64,000 nt of DNA from Citrobacter sp. Awk 4 (GCF_028069725.1 NZ_JANEWG010000012.1:43324-107323); one strand, 5' to 3'. Shown: positions 1 through 10,320, counted from the first letter of the stretch. Notes: generated from the letters alone by a model not told the origin. Numbers and translations: made by a program.

Positions 1-459
1 AATGACCTGCAGATCCTGCACTTTATCACCGTTTTCAAACGCGATGTTATAGACCTGGGCGTCACGGCGAACCGTCACTTCAACGCGTTTCGATAAGGCG
101 TTCACCACCGAAATACCCACCCCGTGCAGACCGCCGGAGAACTGGTAGTTTTTGTTGGAGAACTTGCCCCCAGCATGCAACCGGCAAAGGATCAGTTCGA
201 CTGCCGGGACGCCCTCTTCAGGGTGAATATCCACCGGCATGCCACGTCCATCGTCAATGACTTCCAGAGATTGATCGGCATGTAAAATCACATCCACGCG
301 TTTTGCGTGGCCCGCCAGTGCTTCATCCACACTGTTATCAATCACTTCCTGCCCAAGATGGTTGGGACGGGTCGTATCGGTGTACATCCCTGGGCGGCGG
401 CGTACCGGCTCAAGCCCAGTGAGTACCTCAATGGCATCAGCGTTATAAGTTTGCGTCAT
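1..459 (-). CDS. parE: DNA topoisomerase IV subunit B, partial (N-terminal 153 codons)
   Basis: ParE is the ATPase subunit of topoisomerase IV, which unlinks daughter chromosomes with ParC. The visible part starts at ATG 459 with MTQTYNADAIEVLTGLEPVR and contains the GHKL ATPase features: the N-box with NSVDEALAG, the VIDDGRGMPVD motif, and GGLHGVGISVVNALS. The reading frame is open to the window edge, so the rest of the gene lies outside. It follows yqiA on the same strand with a short gap, as in E. coli. Identity is secure from the sequence; only the end is unseen. Confidence 0.97.
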   Translation of the reverse strand, partial: MTQTYNADAIEVLTGLEPVRRRPGMYTDTTRPNHLGQEVIDNSVDEALAGHAKRVDVILHADQSLEVIDDGRGMPVDIHPEEGVPAVELILCRLHAGGKFSNKNYQFSGGLHGVGISVVNALSKRVEVTVRRDAQVYNIAFENGDKVQDLQVI

Positions 460-487
460 GGTTTAAATTAGCAATTCGAATTGATTG

Positions 488-1069
488 TCAGAAACTGTGC
501 AGTCCAAGAAAATCGACAATCTGGTTGAAATAATCTTCGAAGCCCGTGAATGCGTGATTCCCACCTTCGATCACTGTCTGACGGCAGGAGGCGTAATTCG
601 CCACCGCCTGGCGGTAGTCCAACACTTCATCCCCCGTCTGTTGCAGCAGCCAAATCAAATCCGGCGCTTCCAGCGGGTCAATCTGCATGACTTTAAGATC
701 GTAAATATGGCGTGACTCTAGCACATATTGCTGCCCCGTGTAGGGGTTCTCGTTCTGACCCAGGTAGTCGACCAGCAGTTCGAAGGGTTTTACTGCGGGG
801 TTCACCACCACGGCCGGTAACATGAAACATTGCGATAACCAGGTGGCGTAATATCCGCCAAGCGAGGAACCGACGATGCCCAGCGATTCTCCGCCATGTT
901 CAAGCACGATAGATTCCAGAAGCTCTGCCGCATCGGCAGGATACGGCGGCAATTGCGGCACCACCATTTCAACATGAGGATGGTGCTCCGCCAACCAGCT
1001 TTTAAGCAGGCAAGCCTTTGCCGAGCGGGGGGAACTATTAAATCCGTGGAGATAAAGAAGCGTAGACAT
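488..1069 (-). CDS. yqiA: YqiA family esterase (alpha/beta hydrolase)
   Basis: This 193-aa protein is the usual length for YqiA, an alpha/beta-hydrolase reported to have esterase activity toward short acyl esters. The N-terminal [10 protein letters not shown] gives the oxyanion region, GSSLGG around residues 67-72 holds the nucleophilic serine (S69), and GGNHAF near the C-terminus supplies the catalytic histidine. Its ATG overlaps the cpdA stop codon (TGATG), so translation is probably coupled, and parE follows 28 bp downstream. The physiological substrate is not known. Confidence 0.93.
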   Translation of the reverse strand: MSTLLYLHGFNSSPRSAKACLLKSWLAEHHPHVEMVVPQLPPYPADAAELLESIVLEHGGESLGIVGSSLGGYYATWLSQCFMLPAVVVNPAVKPFELLVDYLGQNENPYTGQQYVLESRHIYDLKVMQIDPLEAPDLIWLLQQTGDEVLDYRQAVANYASCRQTVIEGGNHAFTGFEDYFNQIVDFLGLHSF

Positions 1070-1896
1070 CAGTAGCCTTCTGAAGCGGTATCAGGTCGGA
1101 ACTGGGTCCCCTGCAGACGACAGACTTCCGTTTTCAGCGTACCGTCGGCAAACAGCTCCAGCGTACGCCAGCCCGGACCAATCGTGTCCAGCGTGAAATT
1201 CGCGCAATGTGGCTTAAACTGAACGCATGTCGATGGGGTCGCCATCAGGCGACGGCCGTTCCATTCCAGATCCTGTTCCTGATGAATATGCCCGCACAAC
1301 AAATACTTAACACGAGGATAGTTCACCAGTATGGTATCCAGTTCTGCGGCGTTGCGCAGACTGTGCTGGTCAAGCCAACTGCATCCCGCAGGCAGCGGAT
1401 GGTGATGCAAAAGCAACAGCGTGTGGCGCTCGGGAGCATCAGCGAGTTTACGCTCCAGCCATTCAAGCTGGAACTCACTTAACTCGCCGTGGGGAACGCC
1501 AAAAACCTGACTGTCCAGCAGCAAAATTTGCCACTGTTCGCCAATCCAGACGCGTTTAGCCGGAGAGATCCCCGCATCCTGTAACGCGCTGTACATCGCG
1601 GGTTGAAAATCGTGGTTGCCTGGCAACCAAACGCAAGGCGCACGAAAGCTTGCGATGCCTTCAGCGAAATGCTGATAGGCCGCAGAACTTTGATCCTGAG
1701 CCAAATCGCCCGTTGCCACGATCAAATCGAACTGAATCTGCTGCGCATGGATCGCATCCAGTACGGCCTGGTAGCTTTCCCAGGTGTTCACGCCCAGTAG
1801 TGTTTCGTGCTTTGCGGCAAACAGGTGAGTGTCTGTAATTTGTAAAATCCTGACTCTGGCCTCACCAGCCAAAGGAAGGGTTAACAGGCTTTCCAA
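1069..1896 (-). CDS. cpdA: 3',5'-cyclic AMP phosphodiesterase
   Basis: CpdA hydrolyses cAMP to AMP and so lowers CRP signalling. The 275-aa product shows the class III metallophosphoesterase metal ligands in order: DTHLF near residue 22, [20 protein letters not shown] and CGHIHQE. The length matches the E. coli enzyme. The gene overlaps yqiA by one base at its 3' end and lies 24 bp downstream of yqiB, forming the conserved minus-strand cluster nudF-yqiB-cpdA-yqiA-parE. Confidence 0.96.
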   Translation of the reverse strand: MESLLTLPLAGEARVRILQITDTHLFAAKHETLLGVNTWESYQAVLDAIHAQQIQFDLIVATGDLAQDQSSAAYQHFAEGIASFRAPCVWLPGNHDFQPAMYSALQDAGISPAKRVWIGEQWQILLLDSQVFGVPHGELSEFQLEWLERKLADAPERHTLLLLHHHPLPAGCSWLDQHSLRNAAELDTILVNYPRVKYLLCGHIHQEQDLEWNGRRLMATPSTCVQFKPHCANFTLDTIGPGWRTLELFADGTLKTEVCRLQGTQFRPDTASEGY

Positions 1897-1920
1897 ATGG
1901 TGTCCTTAGGTTTCACGACG

Positions 1921-2343
1921 CTAGTAAACCGGAATCGCCATCGCTCCATGTGCTAAACAGTACCTTAACCAATCAGCTAAAAACTGATTAATTTGATGCT
2001 TTTCGTCGCGTTGATGCAACTTTTTATTTGGATAATCATACCGCGCTTTGAAGCGAAAGATCTGCTGAGTTGAACACACTTCAGCCACCATCGCATCATG
2101 ATACAGGCGCACCGTCAACGACGGCAGGCTCCAGTAGGTGATGGCAGGCGCAGTCTGCTCAATCTCCACCAGGGTAGTGTATCGGGTCGATTCCACAATC
2201 GTTAACCGATATTGTGCGTTTGCCACCTGATAGCTCACTGTTTCACCGGGTGCGTCATTACGTGGCAACAGGCGGCGCAATTGCGAAAAGTTAGTTTCGC
2301 ACAGGCGCATCATCTCAGGAAAGTCAGGTGTGTAACGCTTCAT
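1921..2343 (-). CDS. yqiB: YqiB, DUF1249 family protein
   Basis: The protein begins [19 protein letters not shown] and is 140 aa, nearly identical in length and sequence to E. coli YqiB (DUF1249), whose function is not established. I chose ATG 2343 over upstream in-frame starts because it overlaps the nudF stop as ATGA, a typical coupled arrangement, and because homologues begin there. Longer starts would only add translated nudF sequence. No transmembrane or signal segment is visible. Confidence 0.92.
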   Translation of the reverse strand: MKRYTPDFPEMMRLCETNFSQLRRLLPRNDAPGETVSYQVANAQYRLTIVESTRYTTLVEIEQTAPAITYWSLPSLTVRLYHDAMVAEVCSTQQIFRFKARYDYPNKKLHQRDEKHQINQFLADWLRYCLAHGAMAIPVY

Positions 2344-2972
2344 TTTTTCCACTCGTTTTTTAACTCTTGATAGTGCAGTTGCAGCCATTGCAAAGCGATG
2401 ACAGACGCCGCGTTGTCGATTTTCCCCTCTTCCACCCACTGGTATGCCTGCTCCCGACTTACCACATGAACACGAATATCTTCGTTTTCATCCGCCAGAC
2501 CATGAATCCCGCTTGCGGTCGTGGCATCCACTTCACCCACTAAAATTGACAGGCGCTCACTGGTGCCGCCAGGGCTTGCCAGATAACTCATCACCGGCTT
2601 CGTCCGTTTGACATCAAGGCCAGCCTCTTCCATCGCCTCACGGCGGGCGACATCGTCTGCGGTTTCGCCCTCTTCAATCATACCGGCAACCATCTCCAGC
2701 AACCACGGACTCTCACTGGTGTCGTACGCCGCGATACGGATCTGTTCCACCAGCACAACTTCATCGCGCTCAGGGTCAAAGGGTAGCAAGACTGCGGCGT
2801 GCCCGCGCTCAAAAATTTCACGTTGAACCTCGCCACTCATTTCTCCATTGAATAAACGATGGCGAAAGCGATAAAGGTCCAACGAAAAAAAACCGCGATA
2901 AAGCGTTTCTCGTGCAATAATTTCTACATCGTTTTTAGAGAAAGTCATCGGCGAACTGTCTTGTTTATGCAT
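2340..2972 (-). CDS. nudF: ADP-ribose pyrophosphatase (Nudix)
   Basis: NudF cleaves ADP-ribose to AMP and ribose 5-phosphate. The 210-aa protein carries a full Nudix box (G-x5-E-x7-REUxEExGU) from [20 protein letters not shown] onward. ATG 2972 was chosen because AGGACAG stands just upstream at proper spacing and homologues start with a short variable leader before [10 protein letters not shown]. The open frame extends 51 codons further upstream, but that stretch overlaps the tolC promoter region and has no family resemblance. Its stop overlaps the yqiB start. Confidence 0.95.
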   Translation of the reverse strand: MHKQDSSPMTFSKNDVEIIARETLYRGFFSLDLYRFRHRLFNGEMSGEVQREIFERGHAAVLLPFDPERDEVVLVEQIRIAAYDTSESPWLLEMVAGMIEEGETADDVARREAMEEAGLDVKRTKPVMSYLASPGGTSERLSILVGEVDATTASGIHGLADENEDIRVHVVSREQAYQWVEEGKIDNAASVIALQWLQLHYQELKNEWKK

Positions 2973-3073
2973 TGTTCTGTCCTGGTTACCAATAGTGATT
3001 AGAATGTGAATTTCAAGGCCGTTTGAATACTGTTTCACCTGGCTTGTGATAAATTGGTGCAAATTAACGCCGT

Positions 3074-3092
3074 ATGGCACATAACGCCAACT
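3074..3092 (+). promoter_or_regulatory. mar/sox/rob box upstream of tolC
   Basis: ATGGCACATAACGCCAACT matches the marbox consensus (AYnGCACnnWnnRYYAAAY) at all but one of the defined positions. It lies 86-104 bp upstream of the tolC start codon, where E. coli has the box through which MarA, SoxS and Rob activate tolC. Function is inferred from this position and sequence match. Confidence 0.8.
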
Positions 3093-3177
3093 TTTCGCAG
3101 TGGCGGATTCTGCTAGAATCATCAATTATTTTACAATTTGATCAGCGCTAAATACTGCTTCACAACAAGGAATGCAA

Positions 3178-4650
3178 ATGAAGAAATTGCTCCCCATCCT
3201 TATCGGCCTGAGCCTGTCGGGGTTCAGCACTTTGAGCCAGGCAGAGAACCTGATGCAAGTGTATCAGCAAGCACGCCTGAGCAACCCGGAATTGCGTAAA
3301 TCCGCCGCCGATCGCGATGCTGCATTCGAAAAGATTAACGAAGCGCGTAGTCCTTTACTGCCGCAACTGGGTTTAGGTGCCGATTACACCTATAGCAACG
3401 GCTACCGTGACGCCAATGGTATCGACTCCAACGCAACCAGCGCCTCTTTGCAATTGACTCAGACCCTGTTCGATATGTCGAAATGGCGTGCGCTGACATT
3501 GCAGGAAAAATCTGCCGGTATTCAGGACGTCACCTTTCAGACAGACCAGCAAACGCTGATCCTGAACACCGCAACGGCCTACTTCAATGTGCTGAGCGCC
3601 ATTGATGCGCTCTCCTTTACCGAAGCGCAGAAACAGGCGATTTACCGTCAGTTAGATCAAACCACGCAACGCTTTAACGTGGGTCTGGTTGCGATCACCG
3701 ACGTGCAGAACGCCCGTTCACAATACGATACCGTGTTAGCGGACGAAGTGACCGCACGTAATAACCTCGATAATGCGGTTGAAACGCTGCGTCAGGTCAC
3801 CGGTAATTACTACCCGGAACTGGCATCGCTGAATGTTGATGGTTTTAAAACCAACAAACCGCAGGCCGTCAATGCGCTGCTGAAAGAAGCAGAAAACCGC
3901 AACCTGACGCTGTTGCAAGCCCGCTTGACCCAGGATCTGGCGCGTGAGCAAATCCGTCTGGCGCAGGACGGCCACTTGCCAACGCTGGATTTAAACGCCT
4001 CAACGGGGATCTCCGATACCTCGTATAGCGGGTCGAAAACCAACACCTCTCAATATGACGACAGTAACCTGGGCCAGAACAAAATTGGTCTGAGCTTCTC
4101 CTTGCCGCTGTACCAGGGCGGACAGGTCAATTCTCAGGTGAAACAAGCGCAGTACAACTTTGTTGGCGCGAGTGAACAGCTGGAAAGCGCACACCGTAGC
4201 GTCGTGCAGACCGTGCGTTCCTCCTTCAACAACATCAATGCCTCTATCAGCAGCATTAACGCGTATAAACAAGCCGTTATCTCTGCGCAAAGTTCATTAG
4301 ATGCCATGGAAGCCGGTTATTCCGTCGGTACGCGTACCATCGTGGATGTGTTGGATGCCACCACCACGCTGTACAACGCGAAACAACAGCTTTCCAGCGC
4401 ACGCTATAACTATCTGATTAACCAGCTGAACATCAAGTCTGCACTCGGTACGCTGAACGAGCAGGACCTGGTTGCTCTGAACAACACGCTGGGCAAACCG
4501 ATTTCCACTACGCCAGACATTGTGGCACCGGAAAACGCAGAGCAGGACGCCAGCGCTGACGGCTATACTGCCGACAACGCCGCCCCGGAAACTCAGCCTG
4601 CGTCAGTACAACCGACCAGCAGCAACGGCAACAACCCATTCCGTAACTGA
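3178..4650 (+). CDS. tolC: Outer membrane efflux channel TolC
   Basis: TolC is the trimeric outer-membrane/periplasmic channel used by AcrAB-type pumps and type I secretion. The 490-aa precursor has a Sec signal peptide (MKKLLPILIG...LSQA, mature protein from AENLMQVYQQ) and two homologous halves with the alpha-barrel repeats, ending HNPFRN-like as NNPFRN. ATG 3178 is preferred over ATG 3172 because AAGGA at 3167-3171 abuts the earlier codon but is 6 bp from the later one. The C-terminal tail after about residue 430 differs most from E. coli, as is common for this exposed, variable end. ygiB and ygiC follow. Confidence 0.97.
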   Translation: MKKLLPILIGLSLSGFSTLSQAENLMQVYQQARLSNPELRKSAADRDAAFEKINEARSPLLPQLGLGADYTYSNGYRDANGIDSNATSASLQLTQTLFDMSKWRALTLQEKSAGIQDVTFQTDQQTLILNTATAYFNVLSAIDALSFTEAQKQAIYRQLDQTTQRFNVGLVAITDVQNARSQYDTVLADEVTARNNLDNAVETLRQVTGNYYPELASLNVDGFKTNKPQAVNALLKEAENRNLTLLQARLTQDLAREQIRLAQDGHLPTLDLNASTGISDTSYSGSKTNTSQYDDSNLGQNKIGLSFSLPLYQGGQVNSQVKQAQYNFVGASEQLESAHRSVVQTVRSSFNNINASISSINAYKQAVISAQSSLDAMEAGYSVGTRTIVDVLDATTTLYNAKQQLSSARYNYLINQLNIKSALGTLNEQDLVALNNTLGKPISTTPDIVAPENAEQDASADGYTADNAAPETQPASVQPTSSNGNNPFRN

Positions 4651-4867
4651 TGAAATTGCCGATGGCGCCTCTGCTTACCTGTCCTACAAACCCGTAGGTC
4701 CGGTAAGCACGGCGCCGGCTGGCGCTAAATTGCTGGTCGAACGTAAGGCAACGTAAAGATCCCGCGATTTCCCCGCATTCTCGCCTCTTCTCGCTTCATT
4801 TTCGACCAGCCATCCTCTATCCTGAGCATTATTTGCCATATTCACCACTGGGTCCTGGAAGACGAAA

Positions 4868-5539
4868 ATGAAACGGACAAAATCCATACATCACGCTTCG
4901 TTCCGCAAAAGCTGGAGCGCTCGCCATTTAACGCCGGTCGCACTGGCAGTCACCGCAGTCTTTATGCTGGCTGGCTGTGAACAAGCCGATGAAACGGTTT
5001 CGCTTTATCAAAATGCTGACGACTGTTCTGCTGCGAACCCAGGTAAAAGCGCGGAATGTACGACTGCATTCAACAATGCAGTGAAAGAAGCAGAACGTAC
5101 CGCGCCCAAATACGCCACACGAGAAGATTGCATCGCCGAATTCGGTGAAGGTCAGTGCCAGCAAACGCCTGCCCAGGCAGGTATGGCGCCAGAGAATCAG
5201 GCGCAAGCACAACAATCCAGCGGCAGCTTCTGGATGCCATTGATGGCAGGATACATGATGGGCCGCATGATGGGCGGTGGCGCAGGCTTTGCGCAACAAC
5301 CGCTGTTTAGCTCGAAAAACCCGGCCAGCCCTGCTTACGGTAAATATACTGATGCCAGCGGCAAGAACTACGGCGCCGCGCAGCCAGGCCGCACCATGAC
5401 CGTACCGAAGACAGCGATGGCGCCTAAACCGGCAACCACATCAACCGTTACACGCGGTGGTTTTGGTGAATCGGTAGCGAAACAAAGCACCATGCAGCGT
5501 AGCACCAGCGGCACCACTACTCGTTCGATGGGTGGTTGA
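4868..5539 (+). CDS. ygiB: YgiB, DUF1190 family protein
   Basis: This 223-aa protein matches E. coli YgiB (UPF0441/DUF1190) over its whole length. A hydrophobic segment [16 protein letters not shown] ends in a lipobox-like LAGC (Cys38), after an unusually long basic N-terminal region, so it may be a lipoprotein or a signal-anchored envelope protein. The rest is low-complexity, rich in Gln, Ala, Met, Gly and Thr, including a [13 protein letters not shown] stretch. It precedes ygiC by five bases and lies downstream of tolC, with which it is cotranscribed in E. coli. Function is unknown. Confidence 0.93.
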   Translation: MKRTKSIHHASFRKSWSARHLTPVALAVTAVFMLAGCEQADETVSLYQNADDCSAANPGKSAECTTAFNNAVKEAERTAPKYATREDCIAEFGEGQCQQTPAQAGMAPENQAQAQQSSGSFWMPLMAGYMMGRMMGGGAGFAQQPLFSSKNPASPAYGKYTDASGKNYGAAQPGRTMTVPKTAMAPKPATTSTVTRGGFGESVAKQSTMQRSTSGTTTRSMGG

Positions 5540-5544
5540 TACTC

Positions 5545-6705
5545 ATGGAAAGAGTCAGTATTACTGAGCGTCCGGACTGGCGCGACAAAGCCACAGAATA
5601 CGGTTTTAATTTTCACACCATGTACGGCGAGCCCTACTGGTGTGAGGATGCCTACTACAAGCTGACGCTCGCCCAGGTTGAAAAACTGGAAGAAGTGACC
5701 GCTGAGCTGCACCAGATGTGTCTCAAGGTGGTTGAGAAGGTCATCGCCAGCGACGAACTCATGACGAAGTTTCGTATTCCGAAGCATACCTGGGGATTTG
5801 TTCGTCAGTCATGGCTGACACGTCAGCCTTCGCTCTATTCCCGCCTGGATCTGGCATGGGACGGTATCGGCGAACCCAAACTGCTGGAGAACAACGCCGA
5901 TACGCCGACCTCGCTGTATGAAGCGGCATTTTTCCAGTGGATCTGGCTGGAAGATCAGCTCAATGCAGGCAACTTGCCGGAAGGTAGCGATCAGTTTAAT
6001 AGCCTGCAAGAAAAGCTGATCGAGCGCTTTGCAGAGCTTCGTGAACAGTACGGTTTTCAACTGCTGCATTTAACCTGCTGCCGTGACACTGTTGAAGATC
6101 GCGGTACTATTCAATATCTGCAGGATTGTGCGGCCGAAGCCGAAATCGCCACCGAATTCCTTCACATCGAAGATATCGGTCTCGGTGAAAAAGGTCAGTT
6201 CACGGACTTACAGGATCAGGTTATCGCCAACCTGTTCAAACTCTATCCGTGGGAGTTTATGCTGCGCGAAATGTTCTCTACCAAGCTGGAAGATGCTGGC
6301 GTACGCTGGCTGGAACCGGCATGGAAAAGCATCATCTCCAACAAAGCGCTGTTACCGTTGCTGTGGGAAATGTTCCCGAACCATCCGAACCTGCTGCCAG
6401 CCTATTTTGCCGAAGATGACCATCCGCAGATGGAAAAATTTGTCGTGAAGCCTATCTTTTCTCGTGAAGGCGCCAACGTCTCGATCATTGAGAACGGGAA
6501 AACGATCGAAGCGGCGGAAGGTCCGTACGGCGAAGAAGGTATGATCGTGCAGCAGTTTCATCCGTTGCCGAAATTTGGCGACAGCTACATGTTGATCGGC
6601 AGTTGGTTGATTAACGATCAACCCGCCGGGATCGGCATTCGTGAAGACAGAGCGTTGATCACCCAGGATCTTTCCCGTTTCTACCCGCATATTTTTGTTG
6701 AGTAA
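5545..6705 (+). CDS. ygiC: YgiC, glutathionylspermidine synthase-like ATP-grasp protein
   Basis: The 386-aa product is homologous to the C-terminal synthetase domain of glutathionylspermidine synthase, an ATP-grasp fold that makes an amide bond; YgiC itself has been proposed to be an ATP-dependent amine-carboxylate ligase of unknown substrate. Visible features include [28 protein letters not shown] and [18 protein letters not shown] took ATG 5545, five bases after the ygiB stop, over a TTG three codons upstream, because family members begin [13 protein letters not shown] rho-independent terminator follows directly. Confidence 0.93.
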   Translation: MERVSITERPDWRDKATEYGFNFHTMYGEPYWCEDAYYKLTLAQVEKLEEVTAELHQMCLKVVEKVIASDELMTKFRIPKHTWGFVRQSWLTRQPSLYSRLDLAWDGIGEPKLLENNADTPTSLYEAAFFQWIWLEDQLNAGNLPEGSDQFNSLQEKLIERFAELREQYGFQLLHLTCCRDTVEDRGTIQYLQDCAAEAEIATEFLHIEDIGLGEKGQFTDLQDQVIANLFKLYPWEFMLREMFSTKLEDAGVRWLEPAWKSIISNKALLPLLWEMFPNHPNLLPAYFAEDDHPQMEKFVVKPIFSREGANVSIIENGKTIEAAEGPYGEEGMIVQQFHPLPKFGDSYMLIGSWLINDQPAGIGIREDRALITQDLSRFYPHIFVE

Positions 6706-6711
6706 TACGGC

Positions 6712-6738
6712 AAGCCCGGTGTCACCGCCGGGCTTTTC
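6712..6738 (+). terminator. Intrinsic terminator after ygiC
   Basis: An 8-bp perfect stem (AAGCCCGG / CCGGGCTT) with an 8-nt loop is followed by TTTT, between the convergent ygiC and ygiD genes. Confidence 0.8.
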
Positions 6739-6744
6739 ACACGG

Positions 6745-7533
6745 TTATCCAATCTGTACCGACAGCATGCTCAGACTGCCCATCTCAATACCGTCCACCG
6801 GTATCGAGACTGACTCCTTACCATCCCACGCGCCTAACACATACAACAGCGGCAGGTAGTGATCCGGCGTTGGATTCGACAACGATCCCCCTTCATGCTC
6901 GAGATAGTTGACCAGCGGATGCTGCTCAACAGGTCCCTGCCACGTCAGATTCGCCTTCACGTAATCATTAAATGATATCGCCCACGGATACGGCGTATTC
7001 TCGCCGTGCCAGCGCGCCGTGCGCAGGTTATGCACCACGTTACCGCTAGCGACCAGCATAATGCCCTCATCACGCAGCGCCGCCAGTTTACGCCCCATTT
7101 CGAGGTGCCAGGCGGCGGGTTTTGTGCTGTCGATGCTTAACTGCACCATCGGGATATCCGCGTCGGGATACATCTTGATCAGCACTCCCCAGGAGCCGTG
7201 GTCAAAGCCCCAGGCCTCTTTATCGAGCGTAACAGGAACAGGAGACAGCAGTTCCACCAGTCGTTGTGCCAGCTCTGGCGAACCGGGTGCTGGATAGTGT
7301 GTGTCGTACAGCGCCTGTGGAAAACCACCAAAATCATGGATGGTTTTCGGGGCTTCCATTGCCGTCACGCCGGTCCCGCGGGTGAACCAGTGTGCCGACA
7401 CTACCACAATCGCTTTCGGACGCGGTAATGCCTCCCCCAGATGCTGCCAGGCGCGGGTATAAACGTTATCTTCCAGAACATTCATTGGGCTGCCGTGACC
7501 CAAAAACAATGCTGGCATACGCGTTGAAGACAT
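6745..7533 (-). CDS. ygiD: 4,5-DOPA-extradiol-dioxygenase (YgiD, LigB family)
   Basis: The 262-aa enzyme belongs to the class III extradiol dioxygenases (LigB superfamily); E. coli YgiD converts L-DOPA to betalamic-acid-type products in vitro, and zinc is the likely metal. FLGHGSPMN, VSAHWFTRG, WGFDHGSWG and ASGNVVHNL carry the conserved histidines. ATG 7533 (MSSTRMPALF) was chosen because homologues start there; the nine extra upstream codons would be unsupported. It is divergent from zupT. Confidence 0.93.
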   Translation of the reverse strand: MSSTRMPALFLGHGSPMNVLEDNVYTRAWQHLGEALPRPKAIVVVSAHWFTRGTGVTAMEAPKTIHDFGGFPQALYDTHYPAPGSPELAQRLVELLSPVPVTLDKEAWGFDHGSWGVLIKMYPDADIPMVQLSIDSTKPAAWHLEMGRKLAALRDEGIMLVASGNVVHNLRTARWHGENTPYPWAISFNDYVKANLTWQGPVEQHPLVNYLEHEGGSLSNPTPDHYLPLLYVLGAWDGKESVSIPVDGIEMGSLSMLSVQIG

Positions 7534-7675
7534 GATGATATCCTTACTCAGGGAGGTCATTTTGATATCCTCACAATACGCTTTTTCGGTAGATGAAGAA
7601 CTCAGATAACCATGATGAAGATCATCAGTTATTTTGAAGGTCAGGCCCGGACAGCAGAATCATAAGGAGTTGTCG

Positions 7676-8449
7676 ATGTCAGTACCTTTAATTCTGACCT
7701 TATTGGCGGGTGCCGCCACTTTTATTGGCGCCTTTCTTGGCGTGCTGGGACAAAAACCCTCGAATCGCGTACTGGCATTTTCGCTGGGATTCGCGGCAGG
7801 CATCATGCTACTTATCTCACTAATGGAAATGCTGCCGGCGGCGCTGGCAGCGGAAGGAATGTCCCCCCTTTTAGGCTACGGTATGTTTATTACTGGACTG
7901 CTGGGGTATTTCGGACTGGATCGCCTGCTTCCTCACGCCCACCCGCAAGATTTAGTACAGAAAACAACGCGACCACTTCCTGGCTCCATTAAGCGCACCG
8001 CCATCTTATTGACGTTGGGCATCAGCCTACACAACTTTCCGGAAGGGATCGCGACGTTTGTTACCGCCAGCAGCAATCTTGAACTGGGCTTCGGTATTGC
8101 TCTGGCGGTCGCCTTACACAATATTCCCGAAGGTTTAGCGGTTGCCGGACCGGTTTATGCCGCAACAGGTTCGAAACGCACGGCTATTTTCTGGGCAGGA
8201 ATTTCCGGTATGGCGGAAATTCTCGGCGGCATATTAGCCTGGTTAATTCTTGGCAGTTTGATTTCGCCTGTCGTAATGGCATCGATTATGGCTGCGGTAG
8301 CGGGAATTATGGTGGCATTATCCGTAGATGAATTAATGCCGCTGGCAAAAGAGATCGATCCTAATAATAACCCCAGCTACGGAGTACTGTGTGGAATGTC
8401 GGTGATGGGACTCAGTCTGGTGATTCTTCAGTCGATGGGTATCGGGTAA
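7676..8449 (+). CDS. zupT: Zinc transporter ZupT (ZIP family)
   Basis: ZupT imports zinc, and with lower preference iron, cobalt and manganese, across the inner membrane. The 257-aa protein has eight predicted hydrophobic segments and the ZIP signature pairs in the fourth and fifth helices: [10 protein letters not shown] and [10 protein letters not shown]. An AAGGAG ribosome-binding site at 7663-7668 fixes ATG 7676. The family's usual cytoplasmic histidine loop is short here (LPHAHPQD). Confidence 0.96.
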   Translation: MSVPLILTLLAGAATFIGAFLGVLGQKPSNRVLAFSLGFAAGIMLLISLMEMLPAALAAEGMSPLLGYGMFITGLLGYFGLDRLLPHAHPQDLVQKTTRPLPGSIKRTAILLTLGISLHNFPEGIATFVTASSNLELGFGIALAVALHNIPEGLAVAGPVYAATGSKRTAIFWAGISGMAEILGGILAWLILGSLISPVVMASIMAAVAGIMVALSVDELMPLAKEIDPNNNPSYGVLCGMSVMGLSLVILQSMGIG

Positions 8450-8523
8450 AGCAACCGCAGATGTTGTCCTCATCATTCAGGACAACATCATGCTTTCCCA
8501 TCAAGAAAATATGAGAATAAAAG

Positions 8524-8700
8524 TTATTCCCGATCACTGGCCACACGATCATCTTCACCTGTGCGGCGAAATAGCGTGTTGCGGGCCTCGAGCAGCGCGT
8601 CCCTGTCTTGCCTGAACGCTCTGCAATAACGTTTCATATGGCAAAAATAACCTACGACGACAAGAACAATTAATACAATCCAATACCAGGCGATAAACAT
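8524..8700 (-). CDS. Small single-span membrane protein, unknown
   Basis: I do not recognise this 58-aa protein. It starts MFIAWYWIVLIVLVVVGYF, a clear transmembrane helix, followed by a charged tail (CHMKRYCRAFRQDRDALLEA) ending in VASDRE. The start at 8700 is supported by AAGGG seven bases upstream; ten more in-frame codons precede it without a good ribosome-binding site. It lies between zupT and ribB, where E. coli K-12 has no gene I know of. The A+T-rich upstream region holds several promoter-like hexamers. It could be a genus-level orphan. Confidence 0.6.
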   Translation of the reverse strand: MFIAWYWIVLIVLVVVGYFCHMKRYCRAFRQDRDALLEARNTLFRRTGEDDRVASDRE

Positions 8701-8907
8701 CCTTTTACCCTTAAAATTTAACATTGCCAAACATTTAACGTTAAAATTTTACATACCTATCTTTAGGTATATTCATATACTGGCACAGTATGAAATTGAG
8801 AATATGATTTTGATCATAGAGAAAAAGATTGAGCTTTTATTACAGACCAGACCGTCTGCAAAATTAAAATATCTGGGATAAACAATCTATTTTTTCGAAC
8901 CGATAAA

Positions 8908-8944
8908 AACAAAAACCGAAGTCAGTAAACTGGCTTCGGTTTCT
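8908..8944 (-). terminator. Intrinsic terminator after ribB
   Basis: On the minus strand an AACCGAAG/CTTCGGTT stem, extended by CAG/CTG with one mismatch, is followed by TTTGTTTTT, about 40 bp downstream of the ribB stop. Confidence 0.85.
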
Positions 8945-8981
8945 TTCATCGCAAATTACCACCCAATGGGTGGCACGCAAG

Positions 8982-9635
8982 TTAGCTGGCCATACGCGCG
9001 TGCGCCTGGCGGTAAGCCACCAAATCTTCGATGGTAACGACGGCCATATTGTGTTCACCAGCAAACTTGATGCACTCCGGCGCGCGAGCCATTGTGCCGT
9101 CATCGTTGGTCAGTTCACACAGAACACCTGCAGGTTTAAAACCTGCCAGCGTCACCAGATCGATGGTCGCTTCAGTATGACCACCGCGAGTCAACACCCC
9201 ACCAGCCTGAGCGCGCAGCGGGAAAACGTGCCCCGGACGGTTGAGGTCAGAAGGTTTGGCGCCGTCGGCAATGGCTGCGCGCACGGTGGTAATGCGGTCG
9301 GCCGCAGAAACACCGGTGGTCACGCCTTCAGCAGCTTCAATCGTCACCGTAAAGCCCGTGCCGTAAGCGCTGGTGTTATTTTCCACCATCATAGGCAGCT
9401 CGAGTTGCTTGCGGCGATCTTCAGTGATGCACAGGCAAACGATGCCGCTACCATGACGGATGGTCAGCGCCATCTGTTCAACGGTCATCGTTTCGGCAGG
9501 GAAAATCATATCGCCTTCGTTTTCACGATCTTCGTCGTCAAGCACCATCACACCGCGTCCTTCACGCAGCGCGGACAGAGCGTGTTCGACACGGTCAAAA
9601 GGCGTACCAAAAGAGGAAAGTAGCGTCTGATTCAT
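8982..9635 (-). CDS. ribB: 3,4-dihydroxy-2-butanone-4-phosphate synthase
   Basis: RibB converts ribulose 5-phosphate to 3,4-dihydroxy-2-butanone 4-phosphate and formate, the four-carbon precursor of riboflavin. The 217-aa sequence is near-identical to E. coli RibB, with the metal-binding [10 protein letters not shown] loop, [18 protein letters not shown] and the [10 protein letters not shown] and RGGHTEAT active-site segments. GAGG lies upstream of ATG 9635. Its long leader contains an FMN riboswitch, so the gene is expected to be repressed when FMN is abundant. Confidence 0.97.
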   Translation of the reverse strand: MNQTLLSSFGTPFDRVEHALSALREGRGVMVLDDEDRENEGDMIFPAETMTVEQMALTIRHGSGIVCLCITEDRRKQLELPMMVENNTSAYGTGFTVTIEAAEGVTTGVSAADRITTVRAAIADGAKPSDLNRPGHVFPLRAQAGGVLTRGGHTEATIDLVTLAGFKPAGVLCELTNDDGTMARAPECIKFAGEHNMAVVTIEDLVAYRQAHARMAS

Positions 9636-9742
9636 GGTAAAAAAACCTCACTAAAATTATGGTTACCAGAATCAGGGCAGTCTTAGGAGTACCGCTATGC
9701 GGCAAAAAAATAACGTGAGCGGGTCCATGCCCGGCTGGATCG

Positions 9743-9886
9743 TTACTCTCTCCCATCCGGACTCTAACCGTCGGCTCCGGAATTACACCGGATCTGCTGA
9801 CCTTTGAGTTTGCACCCAAAGCGCTCGCGGGCTTTCAACATAGGTTGATTCACCGCCGGTGGGGAATTTCGCCCCGCCCTGAGAAT
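9743..9886 (-). promoter_or_regulatory. FMN riboswitch (RFN element) in the ribB leader
   Basis: Read on the minus strand, the region has the hallmark RFN segments in order: CAGGGCGGGGCGAAATTCCC, CACCGGCGGT, GAAAGCCCGCGAGCG, GGTCAGCAGATCCGGTG, and TTCCGGAGCCGACGGTTAG, closing with the complementary 3' arm near 9745. It ends about 110 bp upstream of the ribB start. This is the known regulator of ribB in enterobacteria; FMN binding is expected to lower ribB expression. Confidence 0.94.
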
Positions 9887-10022
9887 AAGCGAGATAACTA
9901 TAACGCTATTGATTACCTTCATCAATGCCTTTACTCAGCCACAGGTCACACAATTCTGGTTTATGCCTCACGCAGATCGCACTACAATGTGCCTCAACAC
10001 TTACCAGTTCAGGGAAACCACA

Positions 10023-10319
10023 ATGATTGACCCGAAAAAAATTGAGCAAATCGCTCGCCAGGTTCACGAGTCGATGCCGAAAGGGATCCGGGAGTTCGGG
10101 GAAGATGTCGAGAAGAAAATCCGTCAAACGCTGCAATCACAGCTGACGCGTCTCGATCTGGTGAGCCGCGAAGAGTTCGATGTGCAGACTCAGGTGTTAC
10201 TGCGTACCCGTGAAAAGCTGGCACTGCTTGAGCAGCGCCTCAGTGAACTGGAAATGCGCCAGTCGCCTGCCGACGTCAAACCTGCGACCGCCATCCCGCC
10301 AGTGGATACACAAGAGTAA
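10023..10319 (+). CDS. ubiK: Ubiquinone biosynthesis accessory factor UbiK (YqiC)
   Basis: UbiK helps the UbiJ-containing ubiquinone biosynthesis complex in aerobic growth. The 98-aa protein starts [20 protein letters not shown] and has a long coiled coil over roughly residues 45-80 ([20 protein letters not shown]), which mediates trimerisation in the family. ATG 10023 is preferred to the 38-codon-longer frame since homologues start there. The Pro/Thr-rich C-terminal tail varies between species. An intrinsic terminator follows the stop at once. Confidence 0.94.
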   Translation: MIDPKKIEQIARQVHESMPKGIREFGEDVEKKIRQTLQSQLTRLDLVSREEFDVQTQVLLRTREKLALLEQRLSELEMRQSPADVKPATAIPPVDTQE

Positions 10320-10320
10320 A

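Noticed and set aside
4520..4756. 78-codon frame across the tolC 3' end
   Set aside because: Mostly inside tolC in another frame, no ribosome-binding site, and not conserved in character; the tolC-ygiB gap otherwise looks empty.
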